Assembly (NCBI GenBank): GCA_023262335.1
Contig: JALRBE010000012.1
Coordinates: 1 to 30,109 of the forward strand
Direction of reading: 5' to 3'
Origin: Candidatus Saccharimonadia bacterium
GTDB taxonomy: Bacteria; Patescibacteriota; Saccharimonadia; Saccharimonadales; Saccharimonadaceae
Length of the DNA: 30,109 bases
The stretch's first letter is position 1. Each line of letters begins with the position of its first letter. The position numbers were made by a program, and so were the translations under genes. The notes under the pieces were generated by a model. The model had not been told where the DNA came from. It saw nothing but the letters and a program-made list of their open reading frames with translations, and did not search any database. This document shows, one piece after another, positions 7,097 to 14,038 of the stretch.

Positions 7097-9253
7097 TTAA
7101 ATAACGAACCAGTTCGTGCCGTCAGATACCACTTCGGCCATGGTATCGGGCGAAACCGTGAACGTCGGGCCGCCGTTGATTGTCTGGCCACCTGTCGTCG
7201 AAATGGTCTTGTCGGTCGCGTCGACGTTCTTCACCGAGTACCTATTGACGTTGCCGACTCCCGTTGGCATGACGACAGATCCGCCAGGACCGATCAATAT
7301 GACTTGGTCGATATTCGCGAATGCGGTATATGCGGACGTCGCGTACACACGGCGATCGAGCAACCTGCCGTCGACGCTGTAGCGCGTTTGCGGAACTTGG
7401 TAAGCGTTAAACTTGTCGGTCGGGCCGGTGCCAAGAAAATCGACGCGGTCAATGATGACGTTCCTGATGTTGTCCGCTCCGCCGACGTCGCTCAGAAGTC
7501 CGATTTGCCAGCCGGCGCCCGTGTCGGTGTCGGCAACGGTAATGTTACGGAGCACGATATTCTGAAGACGATAACTTGCCGACCTGCCGTTATACAACAA
7601 GACTGCGCCATGGTTCGTCGTTGGCGCGTCGACGTTGGCGTTTTTCACCTCGAAGCCGTCGTAAACGACGTCGTCCACTCCGTAAGTCACGTAACTCGGT
7701 TCGCAAGCGATGTATAGTGCCGCAGCCTGCGTAGTGTCGACTTTACCGTTGTAGTAACGTATGTTCTCACCCCCGACGACCGTGAAACCGCGAGCGTCGC
7801 TGTTCTGCGCGAACGAACCTATGTTGACGATGTTGGCGCAGCGGACGCCGTCTGCCTCATACGACACCACGGCGAACGAATCGTCACCGGTATCACGGCA
7901 ATAGCAGGCGAGAATCGCTCCGTCTTGCACGCCCTCGGTACAGTGAATGCCGTCGGCACGCGTGTTGGATACCATGAACCGGCTGAGCGTGAAATTCCGC
8001 GCACCGCCACCCACGAACACACCTGACGCCGCAGACCCGTCGATCGTCACGTTATGTCCCGAGAAGTTATCGCCGGATATACGCAGCTTCATCTTTTCGT
8101 ATTCCATCCAGCGCTGGGTCGTTGACTGCATCTTCAGCGTGATGTTTTCAAGTCTCACATGATTGCCGGACACCCACACTGCCGACAGTTCTTCGTCGGT
8201 CGCCAGCAGCGTCCCTCCGCCGATCACCTGCACGCTGTCAACGGAAATAGTAAGGACTTGCGAATGCGCGTAGGATTTCGCGGGATCAAGAAAAACGATT
8301 TTGCCTTCCGCGTCGTCGAACATGTTTTGCAGCGACGACGTGTCGTCCGCTACTCCGTCGCCGACAGCGCCGTACGATTCAGGCGTCAGAAAGCCGGCAT
8401 TGCCGGTAATGTCGCTCAGCATCGCAAGCGTACCCGATTTGTCAGGAACGGTCAGTACGCTCGTGTTGCCGATCGTCACTCCGGAAAGCTGGAACCTGGC
8501 TCGCCTGCCGGTGTTGCCATCATCTTGCAATAACAAGTGATTGTCTTTGATCTTGACGCCTTCGGCATCAATAACGACTCCTTCGGTTGGCGCGTCCGAC
8601 TGAATAACGAAGGGCGTTCGGTTATGCGTGGAATCATAGACAGCAAACGTGCCGCCGCTATTGTTGGTAAGCCCATACACCTGACCGTTCTCGTTGTTAA
8701 GCGTCACTAGCGCCGTGTTGCCCGTGCCGTTCGTCGGCGTCACGTACAATTCCTTGGCGTACGTCAGCACGCTGAAGGTCTTTTGCCCAGTGATCGTTTC
8801 GGTACCCGCCAAATGCACTACGGCGTTGTCGTTCGCCTTGGCCGTAAGCGCCGTCGTCAGGTTCGTGACGGCTGCCTGGGGAATGTTCGTAAGGGTATTG
8901 TCGCCGCCGTTGATGGTCTTGCCGGTCAGCGTTGCCGTGGCGCTGTTTTTGGTGGCATCGCTTGTGTTGTCGACGTTCCCAAGCCCGACGTCACCCTTTG
9001 CCAGCGAAAGCGTTGCCTTTGCTGCGGTCGCATCCGCGCCTGCCGCGATGACTGCCGGCTTGTTCGTGATCGTGCTCCAATCAGGCGTTCCGGCCACGGC
9101 ATTGAGCTTGATCTGCGCGCCCGCCGCGAGCATGGATTCTTGAACCGCGCCATTTTTTATGGATCCGTCACTGTTGTGCGACTGCGACAAATAATCATTG
9201 AGGACATCACCCCACGTACCGTTGTCGCCGCCAGGCTGCGGAAGTCGCGCCAT
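7097..9253 (-). CDS. phage-fibre-like protein with pectate-lyase-type beta-helix
   Basis: A 718-aa protein starting at ATG 9253 with GAGGAG upstream. Residues 1-33 hold MARLPQPGGDNGTWGDVLND and then YL..SHN.DGSIK, a start also seen in diverged form in the protein at 21974-24490. There is no signal peptide. Next comes tail-fibre-like sequence (GLGNVDNTSDATKNSA, LTGKTINGGDNTLTNI), then a ~130-residue section (about 155-285) homologous to that second protein. From about 290 there is a pectate_lyase_3-type right-handed beta-helix beginning TPESYGAVGDGVADDTSSLQ. The closest analogies are phage tail fibres and tailspikes, but no other phage genes surround it. Likely a surface or appendage adhesin or glycan-binding/degrading protein; enzyme activity is not established. 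Confidence 0.85.
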   Translation of the reverse strand: MARLPQPGGDNGTWGDVLNDYLSQSHNSDGSIKNGAVQESMLAAGAQIKLNAVAGTPDWSTITNKPAVIAAGADATAAKATLSLAKGDVGLGNVDNTSDATKNSATATLTGKTINGGDNTLTNIPQAAVTNLTTALTAKANDNAVVHLAGTETITGQKTFSVLTYAKELYVTPTNGTGNTALVTLNNENGQVYGLTNNSGGTFAVYDSTHNRTPFVIQSDAPTEGVVIDAEGVKIKDNHLLLQDDGNTGRRARFQLSGVTIGNTSVLTVPDKSGTLAMLSDITGNAGFLTPESYGAVGDGVADDTSSLQNMFDDAEGKIVFLDPAKSYAHSQVLTISVDSVQVIGGGTLLATDEELSAVWVSGNHVRLENITLKMQSTTQRWMEYEKMKLRISGDNFSGHNVTIDGSAASGVFVGGGARNFTLSRFMVSNTRADGIHCTEGVQDGAILACYCRDTGDDSFAVVSYEADGVRCANIVNIGSFAQNSDARGFTVVGGENIRYYNGKVDTTQAAALYIACEPSYVTYGVDDVVYDGFEVKNANVDAPTTNHGAVLLYNGRSASYRLQNIVLRNITVADTDTGAGWQIGLLSDVGGADNIRNVIIDRVDFLGTGPTDKFNAYQVPQTRYSVDGRLLDRRVYATSAYTAFANIDQVILIGPGGSVVMPTGVGNVNRYSVKNVDATDKTISTTGGQTINGGPTFTVSPDTMAEVVSDGTNWFVI

Positions 9254-9278
9254 ACCTACTTGCTCCTCGTGTTTACTG

Positions 9279-9308
9279 TTGTAACGCTTATGCTGCTTAC
9301 AGTATACT
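9279..9308 (+). promoter_or_regulatory. divergent promoter region with palindromic -10 AGTATACT
   Basis: For the rightward gene, TTGTAA (9279-9284), an 18-base spacer and TATACT (9303-9308) end only 7 bases before ATG 9316, predicting a leaderless mRNA. The -10 lies in the perfect palindrome AGTATACT (9301-9308), so the minus strand also reads TATACT. That could serve the leftward fibre gene with a leader of about 40 bases and a GAGGAG site. Confidence 0.6.
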
Positions 9309-9315
9309 GCAAAAC

Positions 9316-10437
9316 ATGGAAAAACTCACTCGTCGGGTCGGCGGCATACTCGGAACGCTCCGTGCCGAATACTGGCAGGTATACAACCGTTACTTCGCCA
9401 GCTACCAACGGTTCAGCGGCGACGCCCGCGAAATATCCCAGCAGGTGCTCGACGGACTATGGGAAGGAACGTTCTACCGCACCAGTCTCGGGCACTTCGA
9501 CTTCTTCTGGATGCGCGATTTTGGAACCGTCGCCGAATCGCTGACCAAGCTCGGTCACGGCGAGCGGGTGCGACATACTTTGTCATGGGCGTTGTATCAT
9601 TACCAACGTGCCGGCGAGGTCACCTTATGTATCGACAAAGCCGGCCATACGTTCAACGCGCCGGCAAAACGTAGCGTCGACGCGCTGCCGTGGCTGCTGC
9701 ATAGCATAGTCGTGAGCGACTACGAACTGAACAACATGGAGCGCCGGTTTTTGGAGCGGCAATTACGCGGCTATTGCAAACGGTTGCTCGACCACAAAAC
9801 GGGCGATCTGAAGACAGGCATCCGTTACGCCGAGCTACGCGACGCAGTGAACTACGACCGCAGCGCCTATGCCATCACGCTCATCGCCCGCATGGCGAAA
9901 TGCGTCGGCATCCTCAAGCTGAACGGCTTCCCCTACCCGGAATCACAGTATCGAGACACATTGCTGCATCACTACTGGAACGGCACGTACTTCATGGCCG
10001 ACCACGTAACGAACGTCTGGAGTTCGGAGTGCGGACTGATGCCGTTTTACCTAGGTATCATTGACGACAAAGAAAAGGTAAACCGTACGCTGGACTACAT
10101 CAACCGGGCAAAACTGAACAAACCGTACCCATTGCAATATTGCCAGCACCAAGAACTTTTCCACTTCCGCCCAGGCATGGGGCCGCATATCATGCCGAAC
10201 TACACCGGCACGTCCATATGGTCATGGCACGGCGCCTGGTATTTGCACTTGCTCAAGCGCAACAAGCGGCCGGAATACAAAGAGCAGTACGAGAGTTTTT
10301 GCGCAATGATCGAACGGCACGGCACCTACCCAGAAATGATCCAGTCGGACGGCACGTGGTACAAAGCGCCGTTTTACAATGGCGACCCTGGCATGGTCTG
10401 GGCGGCAATATTCTTGGAACTGCCGGAACCCAAATAG
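9316..10437 (+). CDS. (alpha/alpha)6-barrel glycoside-hydrolase-like protein
   Basis: A 373-aa protein with no signal peptide or membrane segment. It resembles six-hairpin glycosidases (GH15/GH63/GH100-like, amylo-1,6-glucosidase-like). Residues 62-70 read DFFWMRDFG, the kind of Trp-x-Arg-Asp sugar-binding turn these families use. It is followed by repeated helical hairpins with aromatic, Asp and Glu residues (YNRYF, DGLWEGTFY, DAVNYDRSAY, NYTGTSIWSWHGAW, DGTWYKAPFYNGDPGM). The reaction would be hydrolysis of a glucan or another oligosaccharide, presumably in the cytoplasm; the exact family and substrate are not clear. It starts 62 bases from the divergent beta-helix fibre gene and shares its promoter region, which suggests linked carbohydrate functions. 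No Shine-Dalgarno sequence is present. Confidence 0.75.
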   Translation: MEKLTRRVGGILGTLRAEYWQVYNRYFASYQRFSGDAREISQQVLDGLWEGTFYRTSLGHFDFFWMRDFGTVAESLTKLGHGERVRHTLSWALYHYQRAGEVTLCIDKAGHTFNAPAKRSVDALPWLLHSIVVSDYELNNMERRFLERQLRGYCKRLLDHKTGDLKTGIRYAELRDAVNYDRSAYAITLIARMAKCVGILKLNGFPYPESQYRDTLLHHYWNGTYFMADHVTNVWSSECGLMPFYLGIIDDKEKVNRTLDYINRAKLNKPYPLQYCQHQELFHFRPGMGPHIMPNYTGTSIWSWHGAWYLHLLKRNKRPEYKEQYESFCAMIERHGTYPEMIQSDGTWYKAPFYNGDPGMVWAAIFLELPEPK

Positions 10438-10457
10438 TCCGTTTCTCTACGTTCGGT

Positions 10458-10649
10458 TTACTCTTCTTCGTTCGGAACACGCATGCGGTGGACACGCTCA
10501 TTGAACCCGTTAGCGAGCGCGATCATCCCCAAGGGAGTTTTCATGTTCTCCTTGCCAACTCCAAGCGCCTCTCCCACGGGCGCGCTGTATTCAGCCCCCA
10601 GCGCTTCGGCTATGTTCGCGTTACTCAAACTTTTTTCTCGCTCGGTCAT
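10458..10649 (-). CDS. 63-aa protein of unknown function
   Basis: A small protein starting at ATG 10649 behind AAAGGAGA, with a near-consensus extended -10 promoter directly upstream. It is Ala/Glu/Asn-rich and charged at both ends, with no membrane segment. The middle, SNANIAEALGAEYSAPVGEALGVG, looks helical. I see no clear DNA-binding motif, although the promoter carries an inverted repeat that could be an operator. It converges on the glycosidase gene, 20 bases from its stop. Good expression signals make it likely real despite its size. Confidence 0.65.
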   Translation of the reverse strand: MTEREKSLSNANIAEALGAEYSAPVGEALGVGKENMKTPLGMIALANGFNERVHRMRVPNEEE

Positions 10650-10664
10650 AAAACGTCTCCTTTC

Positions 10665-10685
10665 TACCCATTATACCAATGGGTA
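10665..10685 (-). promoter_or_regulatory. extended -10 promoter overlapped by an operator-like inverted repeat
   Basis: On the minus strand TGGTATAAT (10670-10678) is a perfect extended -10 for the 63-aa gene. It is embedded in the 8-bp inverted repeat TACCCATT (10665-10672) / AATGGGTA (10678-10685) with a 5-base loop. Transcription would start near 10663, right at the ribosome binding site. A dimeric repressor on this repeat would block polymerase; its identity is unknown. Confidence 0.6.
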
Positions 10686-10704
10686 CCGTTCGACCCTATC
10701 ATCA

Positions 10705-10733
10705 TTGATACTTAATAGAAAATATGTTATAAA
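10705..10733 (+). promoter_or_regulatory. promoter of the 147-aa protein gene
   Basis: TTGATA (10705-10710), exactly 17 bases, then TATAAA (10728-10733) preceded by TGT (extended -10). It is divergent from the promoter at 10665-10685, and the two are only about 20 bases apart. Start near 10740 gives a leader of about 88 bases. Confidence 0.7.
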
Positions 10734-10743
10734 TAATGCAATT

Positions 10744-10780
10744 CCCTGCTATGCGGCAGGGTGGTCGCGAGCAGTCGCGA
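10744..10780 (+). other. structured 5' leader of the 147-aa protein gene
   Basis: CCCTGC (10744-10749) pairs with GCAGGG (10756-10761) around a 6-base loop. It is followed by two copies of the self-complementary hexamer TCGCGA (10765-10770 and 10775-10780), which can also pair with each other. The structure lies between the predicted start site and ATG 10828. It matches no riboswitch I know; it may affect stability or translation. Confidence 0.4.
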
Positions 10781-10827
10781 ACGACGGACAATCGCCGAGC
10801 CTTATCGGCACGCACGAAAGGACGCAT

Positions 10828-11271
10828 ATGCGTTTCACAACGACGATCGACAAGCTGAATGTCGTCAACGGACCTGGGTCGACGGAAGTCGCGACCGCGG
10901 CCATCAACCTGATGGATTCATACATGAGACTCGGCAGGTGGAGCGCGGTCGTATGGATACACTTCACCGTGCAGGACCCGCAGAACCCCGGGCAAACCGT
11001 AACCAAACGACTGAAGTGCCGGCAGATCGGCGTGTCGACGACCAAGTTCTTCTACGCGTTCCGCGGCGAGCTCGAAGGCCAGCCGGTCATTGTGCACTAC
11101 GCGTTTCACAAGCGCTCTATGAAGATCTGCGGCGAAATCGTCGACGATCCGGAGCCGCTCAGCGAGTCCATCAGCTATGCACGGCTGGTGCCGAAAAGCG
11201 ACAGCGAGCGCTTGAATGAAGAATGCGCGATACTCATGTCGCACGACGACATCGGCAACAAGATGGGATAA
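10828..11271 (+). CDS. 147-aa protein of unknown function
   Basis: Starts at ATG 10828 behind GAAAGGA, with a strong promoter 95 bases upstream. An in-frame ORF reaches back to 10483 but would cross the opposite-strand gene and its promoter, so that start is rejected. The protein is soluble, without signal peptide or membrane segment. It appears mixed alpha/beta, with a helix (TAAINLMDSYMRLGRWSAV) and then strands (VVWIHFTV, KRLKCRQIGV, FFYAFRGEL, PVIVHYAFH). It ends in HDDIGNKMG, and that ending plus the following terminator recurs in diverged form at 11631-11692. No family recognised. It is placed with two other small unknown genes that have their own promoters. Confidence 0.75.
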   Translation: MRFTTTIDKLNVVNGPGSTEVATAAINLMDSYMRLGRWSAVVWIHFTVQDPQNPGQTVTKRLKCRQIGVSTTKFFYAFRGELEGQPVIVHYAFHKRSMKICGEIVDDPEPLSESISYARLVPKSDSERLNEECAILMSHDDIGNKMG

Positions 11272-11288
11272 GCCCCGCCAACCAAAAA

Positions 11289-11307
11289 CCCCGGCCAAGC
11301 GTCGGGG
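11289..11307. terminator. intrinsic terminator, copy 1 of a duplicated unit
   Basis: CCCCGGC (11289-11295) pairs with GTCGGGG (11301-11307) around a 5-base loop. It is followed by ATTTC on the plus strand and preceded by AAAAA (TTTTT on the minus strand). It lies 17 bases after the stop at 11271. The U-run is better on the minus strand, so it may work both ways. Confidence 0.65.
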
Positions 11308-11339
11308 ATTTCAATTGCGTCATATTCATTGCTCATATA

Positions 11340-11368
11340 TTGACATACCGTTGATAAAAATGCATAGT
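11340..11368 (+). promoter_or_regulatory. promoter of the 60-aa membrane protein gene
   Basis: A consensus TTGACA -35 (11340-11345), 17 bases, then CATAGT (11363-11368) as a weaker -10. Start near 11375 gives a leader of about 75 bases and GGAGAAACA before ATG 11450. TATTAT at 11368-11373 is an alternative -10 with too long a spacer. Confidence 0.45.
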
Positions 11369-11449
11369 ATTATAAGCCATGCGCCCGTATGGCCGCTGCA
11401 TCGTCAGCGTGACATTACCGGCAAGACCGGTATTCACCTGGGAGAAACA

Positions 11450-11632
11450 ATGAGCGAAATCTGGGACGGCATCAAGTCCCAACCTTCTACGGTCAAGGTA
11501 TTCGCGGGCGGGTCGTTCGCGGTACTGTTTGTCATCCTGCTGTTCGCAGGGGCTGGGTTCTTCTCGTCACTGCTCGGCGCCACATGCGCCTCGATCATTC
11601 TGACGGCAGGGTTGATGGCCCGCTCACAGTGA
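11450..11632 (+). CDS. 60-aa small membrane protein
   Basis: ATG 11450 follows GGGAGAAACA. The protein has a short amphipathic N-terminus (MSEIWDGIKSQPSTVKVF) and two closely spaced hydrophobic segments (about 19-36 and 38-56) with small residues, ending ARSQ. It resembles a hairpin membrane peptide; no family recognised. Its stop TGA overlaps the start of a relic (11631-11657) matching the 3' end of the upstream 147-aa gene. This suggests the gene arose in, or was inserted into, a duplicated copy of that locus. Confidence 0.65.
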   Translation: MSEIWDGIKSQPSTVKVFAGGSFAVLFVILLFAGAGFFSSLLGATCASIILTAGLMARSQ

Positions 11633-11657
11633 CGATATCGGCCACAAAATAGGCTGA
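11631..11657 (+). pseudogene. relic of the 3' end of the 147-aa gene
   Basis: Bases 11631-11657 read DDIGHKIG-stop, against DDIGNKMG-stop at the end of the 147-aa gene. Most differences are at third codon positions or swap TAA for TGA, as expected of a once-translated copy. The similarity continues through CCGCCAACC and the terminator. The frame is closed just upstream by TGA at 11613-11615, so nothing longer is coded. Confidence 0.5.
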
Positions 11658-11673
11658 GTCCGCCAACCAAAAA

Positions 11674-11692
11674 CCCCGGCTACGCGCCGGGG
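11674..11692 (-). terminator. intrinsic terminator of dnaK (copy 2 of duplicated unit)
   Basis: CCCCGGC (11674-11680) and GCCGGGG (11686-11692) form a perfect 7-bp stem with a 5-base loop. On the minus strand it is followed by TTTTT (AAAAA at 11669-11673), so it is a good terminator for dnaK, whose stop is at 11712. On the plus strand TCTTTC follows, so it may also end the convergent small gene. Confidence 0.8.
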
Positions 11693-11711
11693 TCTTTCAG
11701 TTTCAGCGAGC

Positions 11712-13619
11712 CTATTTTTCGCTCTTGCTCTTTTCGTCGACGACTTCGCCCTCTACCGGCCCGTCGTCCTTCTTGCCATCACCGTCTTCGGAAGCAGGTG
11801 CGTCTTCCTTGGCAGCAGCCTCGTACATCTTGGCACCGATCGGCATGATCTTGTCGTTCAGCGCTTTGACCGCGGCTTCAAGCTCGTCTTTGCTGGCGTC
11901 GGTGTTGTCTTTGACCTTCTTCGCTTCTTCCACGGCTTCCTTGATGACTTTCACGTCGTCTTCGGAAATCTTGTCCTTGTATTCATCTGGCATCTTTTCC
12001 GCTTGGTAAATGCCGTTTTCGAGCTGGTTGCGGACATCGACCGCTTCGCGCTTCTTCTTGTCTTCGTCGGCATGCAGTTCGGCTTCTTTTTGCGCCTTTT
12101 CGATGTCTTCCTTGCTCATATTGCCGGAATCCTGAATGGTAATCGACTGCTCTTTGCCCGTGCCTTTGTCTTTGGCGGTCACGTTCAGAATACCGTTCGC
12201 GTCCAGGTTGAAGGTGACTTCGATCTGCGGCACGCCGCGAGGAGCCGGCGCGATGCCATCCAGAATGAAACGGCCAAGCGATTTGTTGTCGGCGGCCATT
12301 TCGCGCTCGCCTTGGAGCACATGAATTTCCACTTGCGGCTGGTTGTCGGCAGCAGTACTGAAGGTTTCCGACTTGCTCGTTGGAATCGTCGTATTGCGTT
12401 CGATCAGCTTGGTACTGACGCTACCCATGGTTTCGATGCCAAGGCTAAGCGGTGTCACGTCGAGGAGTAATACGTCTTTGACGTCACCCTGCAGCACGCC
12501 ACCCTGGATTGCCGCGCCGACCGCCACGACTTCGTCAGGATTCACGCCCTTCAGCGGGTCCTTGCCAAAAATCGCTTTGACCTTTTCGACGACTGCCGGC
12601 ATGCGGGTCATGCCGCCAACCAGAACGATTTCGTTGATGTCGCCGGCCTTCAGGTCGGCATCCTTGAGCGCCTTCTCGACAGGCTGCGCCAATCGATCGA
12701 TAAGATCCTTGACGAGCTCTTCGAGTTTCGCGCGGGTCAGCTTGTATTCGAAATGCTTTGGGCCGTCGGCGTCAGCGGTGATGAACGGCAAGTTCACTTC
12801 GTATTCGCTGGTGCTCGAAAGTTCTTTCTTCGCTTTTTCGGCCTCGTCCTTCAGGCGCTGCATGGCGGCTTTGTCGTTCTTGAGGTCGATACCTTCTTCG
12901 TTCTTGAACACGTCGAGGAAATGGTTCACGATACGGTTGTCGAAGTCTTCGCCGCCAAGGTGCGTGTCGCCGTTCGTCGAACGGACTTCGAACACGCCGT
13001 CGCCAAGCTCGAGGATAGACACGTCGAACGTGCCGCCACCAAGGTCGAACACGGCGATCTTTTCGTCTTTCTTGCTTTCGAGGCCATACGCAAGGGCTGC
13101 CGCGGTCGGCTCGTTGATAATACGCTTGACCTCAAGTCCGGCGATCTTGCCGGCATCCTTGGTAGCCTGCCTCTGCGAGTCATCGAAGTACGCAGGAACG
13201 GTAATAACCGCTTCGGTGACCTTTTCGCCCAGGAACGCTTCCGCGTCGGCCTTGATTTTACTGAGAATCATCGCGCTGACTTCTTCTGGCGTATAGTCCT
13301 TGTCGCCCATCGTTACCGCGACGCCATCGCCCTTCTTGACGATCTTGAACGGCATGATGTCGATGTCCTTCTTGACTTCGTCATCGCTGAATTTGCGGCC
13401 GATAAGACGCTTGACTCCGTAAATCGTGTTTTCGGCATTCGTCACGCGCTGGCGCTGCGCCACTTGGCCCACCAAACGGTCGCCTTTTTTGTTGATAGCC
13501 ACGACCGACGGCGTAGTACGGTTGCCTTCGGCATTAGCGATGACTTCCGGCTTGCCAGCGAGCATGTACGCGACGGCGCTGTTCGTGGTACCAAGGTCGA
13601 TTCCTATGATTTTTCCCAT
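11712..13619 (-). CDS. dnaK: chaperone DnaK (Hsp70)
   Basis: A full-length 635-aa Hsp70. The start MGKIIGIDLGTTNSAVAYM is the phosphate-1 motif of the ATPase domain (about 1-365). Other hallmarks are VPAYFDDSQRQATKDAG, NEPTAAALAYGL, IAVFDLGGGTFDVSIL, the linker DVLLLDVTPLSLGIETMG, a beta-sandwich substrate domain, a helical lid and an acidic tail containing GEVVDE. It binds unfolded peptides in an ATP-driven cycle in the cytoplasm, helped by GrpE (encoded at 17427-17891) and DnaJ (not in the window). GAAAGGG precedes ATG 13619. It stands alone, away from hrcA-grpE, but has its own CIRCE operator, so HrcA should repress it. Confidence 0.98.
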   Translation of the reverse strand: MGKIIGIDLGTTNSAVAYMLAGKPEVIANAEGNRTTPSVVAINKKGDRLVGQVAQRQRVTNAENTIYGVKRLIGRKFSDDEVKKDIDIMPFKIVKKGDGVAVTMGDKDYTPEEVSAMILSKIKADAEAFLGEKVTEAVITVPAYFDDSQRQATKDAGKIAGLEVKRIINEPTAAALAYGLESKKDEKIAVFDLGGGTFDVSILELGDGVFEVRSTNGDTHLGGEDFDNRIVNHFLDVFKNEEGIDLKNDKAAMQRLKDEAEKAKKELSSTSEYEVNLPFITADADGPKHFEYKLTRAKLEELVKDLIDRLAQPVEKALKDADLKAGDINEIVLVGGMTRMPAVVEKVKAIFGKDPLKGVNPDEVVAVGAAIQGGVLQGDVKDVLLLDVTPLSLGIETMGSVSTKLIERNTTIPTSKSETFSTAADNQPQVEIHVLQGEREMAADNKSLGRFILDGIAPAPRGVPQIEVTFNLDANGILNVTAKDKGTGKEQSITIQDSGNMSKEDIEKAQKEAELHADEDKKKREAVDVRNQLENGIYQAEKMPDEYKDKISEDDVKVIKEAVEEAKKVKDNTDASKDELEAAVKALNDKIMPIGAKMYEAAAKEDAPASEDGDGKKDDGPVEGEVVDEKSKSEK

Positions 13620-13662
13620 ATATATACCCTTTCGTTAAAGAATTGTCTGAAGTTCTGTATTC

Positions 13663-13692
13663 ATTCTAGCACTCTAGTGGGTAGATTGCCAA
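13663..13692 (-). promoter_or_regulatory. second, downstream promoter candidate of dnaK
   Basis: On the minus strand TTGGCA (13687-13692), an 18-base spacer and TAGAAT (13663-13668) form a promoter downstream of the CIRCE promoter. A CIRCE half-site on the plus strand, TAGCACTC (13667-13674), overlaps its -10. Confidence 0.45.
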
Positions 13693-13699
13693 TAGGTTC

Positions 13700-13728
13700 A
13701 GTGTAAAAAATTAGCACTCTTATGTCAA
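13700..13728 (-). promoter_or_regulatory. main dnaK promoter, overlapped by CIRCE
   Basis: On the minus strand a consensus TTGACA (13723-13728) is followed by 17 bases and TACACT (13700-13705). The -35 lies inside the 9-base spacer of the CIRCE repeat, so bound HrcA would cover it. Confidence 0.75.
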
Positions 13729-13737
13729 GAGTGCTAA
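13711..13737. promoter_or_regulatory. CIRCE operator of dnaK (perfect)
   Basis: TTAGCACTC (13711-13719), 9 bases, GAGTGCTAA (13729-13737): this matches the CIRCE consensus at every position. HrcA dimers bind CIRCE and repress heat-shock genes until misfolded protein ties up chaperones. hrcA is encoded at 18034-18741. Confidence 0.95.
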
Positions 13738-13760
13738 TTAAGTGATAATCGTCGGTATAT

Positions 13761-13970
13761 TTAGCTGGTTTTTGCCGTTGGCTTTTCGCCACCGTACGCA
13801 GACCCACCGTAGCCGACAGACGACTGACCTGCCGCAGGCTTTTGGTTCAAAAGACGCAGCGCGGTACCGGCACCGGTGAGGGCGACGACGCCTACCGCCA
13901 CGTGCTTTATAAAGTCCTGACGATCCATCTTCTTGTTTAGGATTGCGTTGACCTGTGCTTTGATTGCCAT
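13761..13970 (-). CDS. small RxxFL-type protein with aromatic-glycine tail
   Basis: A 69-aa protein. After MAIKAQVNAILNKK it reads MDRQDFIKHVAVGVVALTGA, a hydrophobic stretch preceded by R-x-x-F-[IL]-[KR], vaguely like a Tat signal but with a single Arg. It ends in SSVGYGGSAYGGEKPTAKTS. The protein at 24493-24702 has the same plan (MTRKEFLRLMGTGTLALLGV; tail GFGSRKFGA), so the two are probably related. The ribosome binding site is weak (GAGTGAG). It lies between dnaK and tatC, in the same direction as both. Probably membrane-inserted or exported; function unknown. Confidence 0.7.
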   Translation of the reverse strand: MAIKAQVNAILNKKMDRQDFIKHVAVGVVALTGAGTALRLLNQKPAAGQSSVGYGGSAYGGEKPTAKTS

Positions 13971-14038
13971 GGTATTCTCACTCTTTTTTTGTTTTTATGA
14001 ATTGCTGAACTCTATTTAACACAACCGGTTTCAAATAG

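Noticed and set aside
10483..10827. Upstream extension of the 147-aa gene
   Set aside because: It would overlap the 63-aa gene, both promoters and the operator; ATG 10828 has a ribosome binding site.
12343..13296. 317-codon plus-strand frames opposite dnaK (also 12753-13706)
   Set aside because: The minus strand is an unmistakable DnaK; the antisense frames follow from its codon bias.
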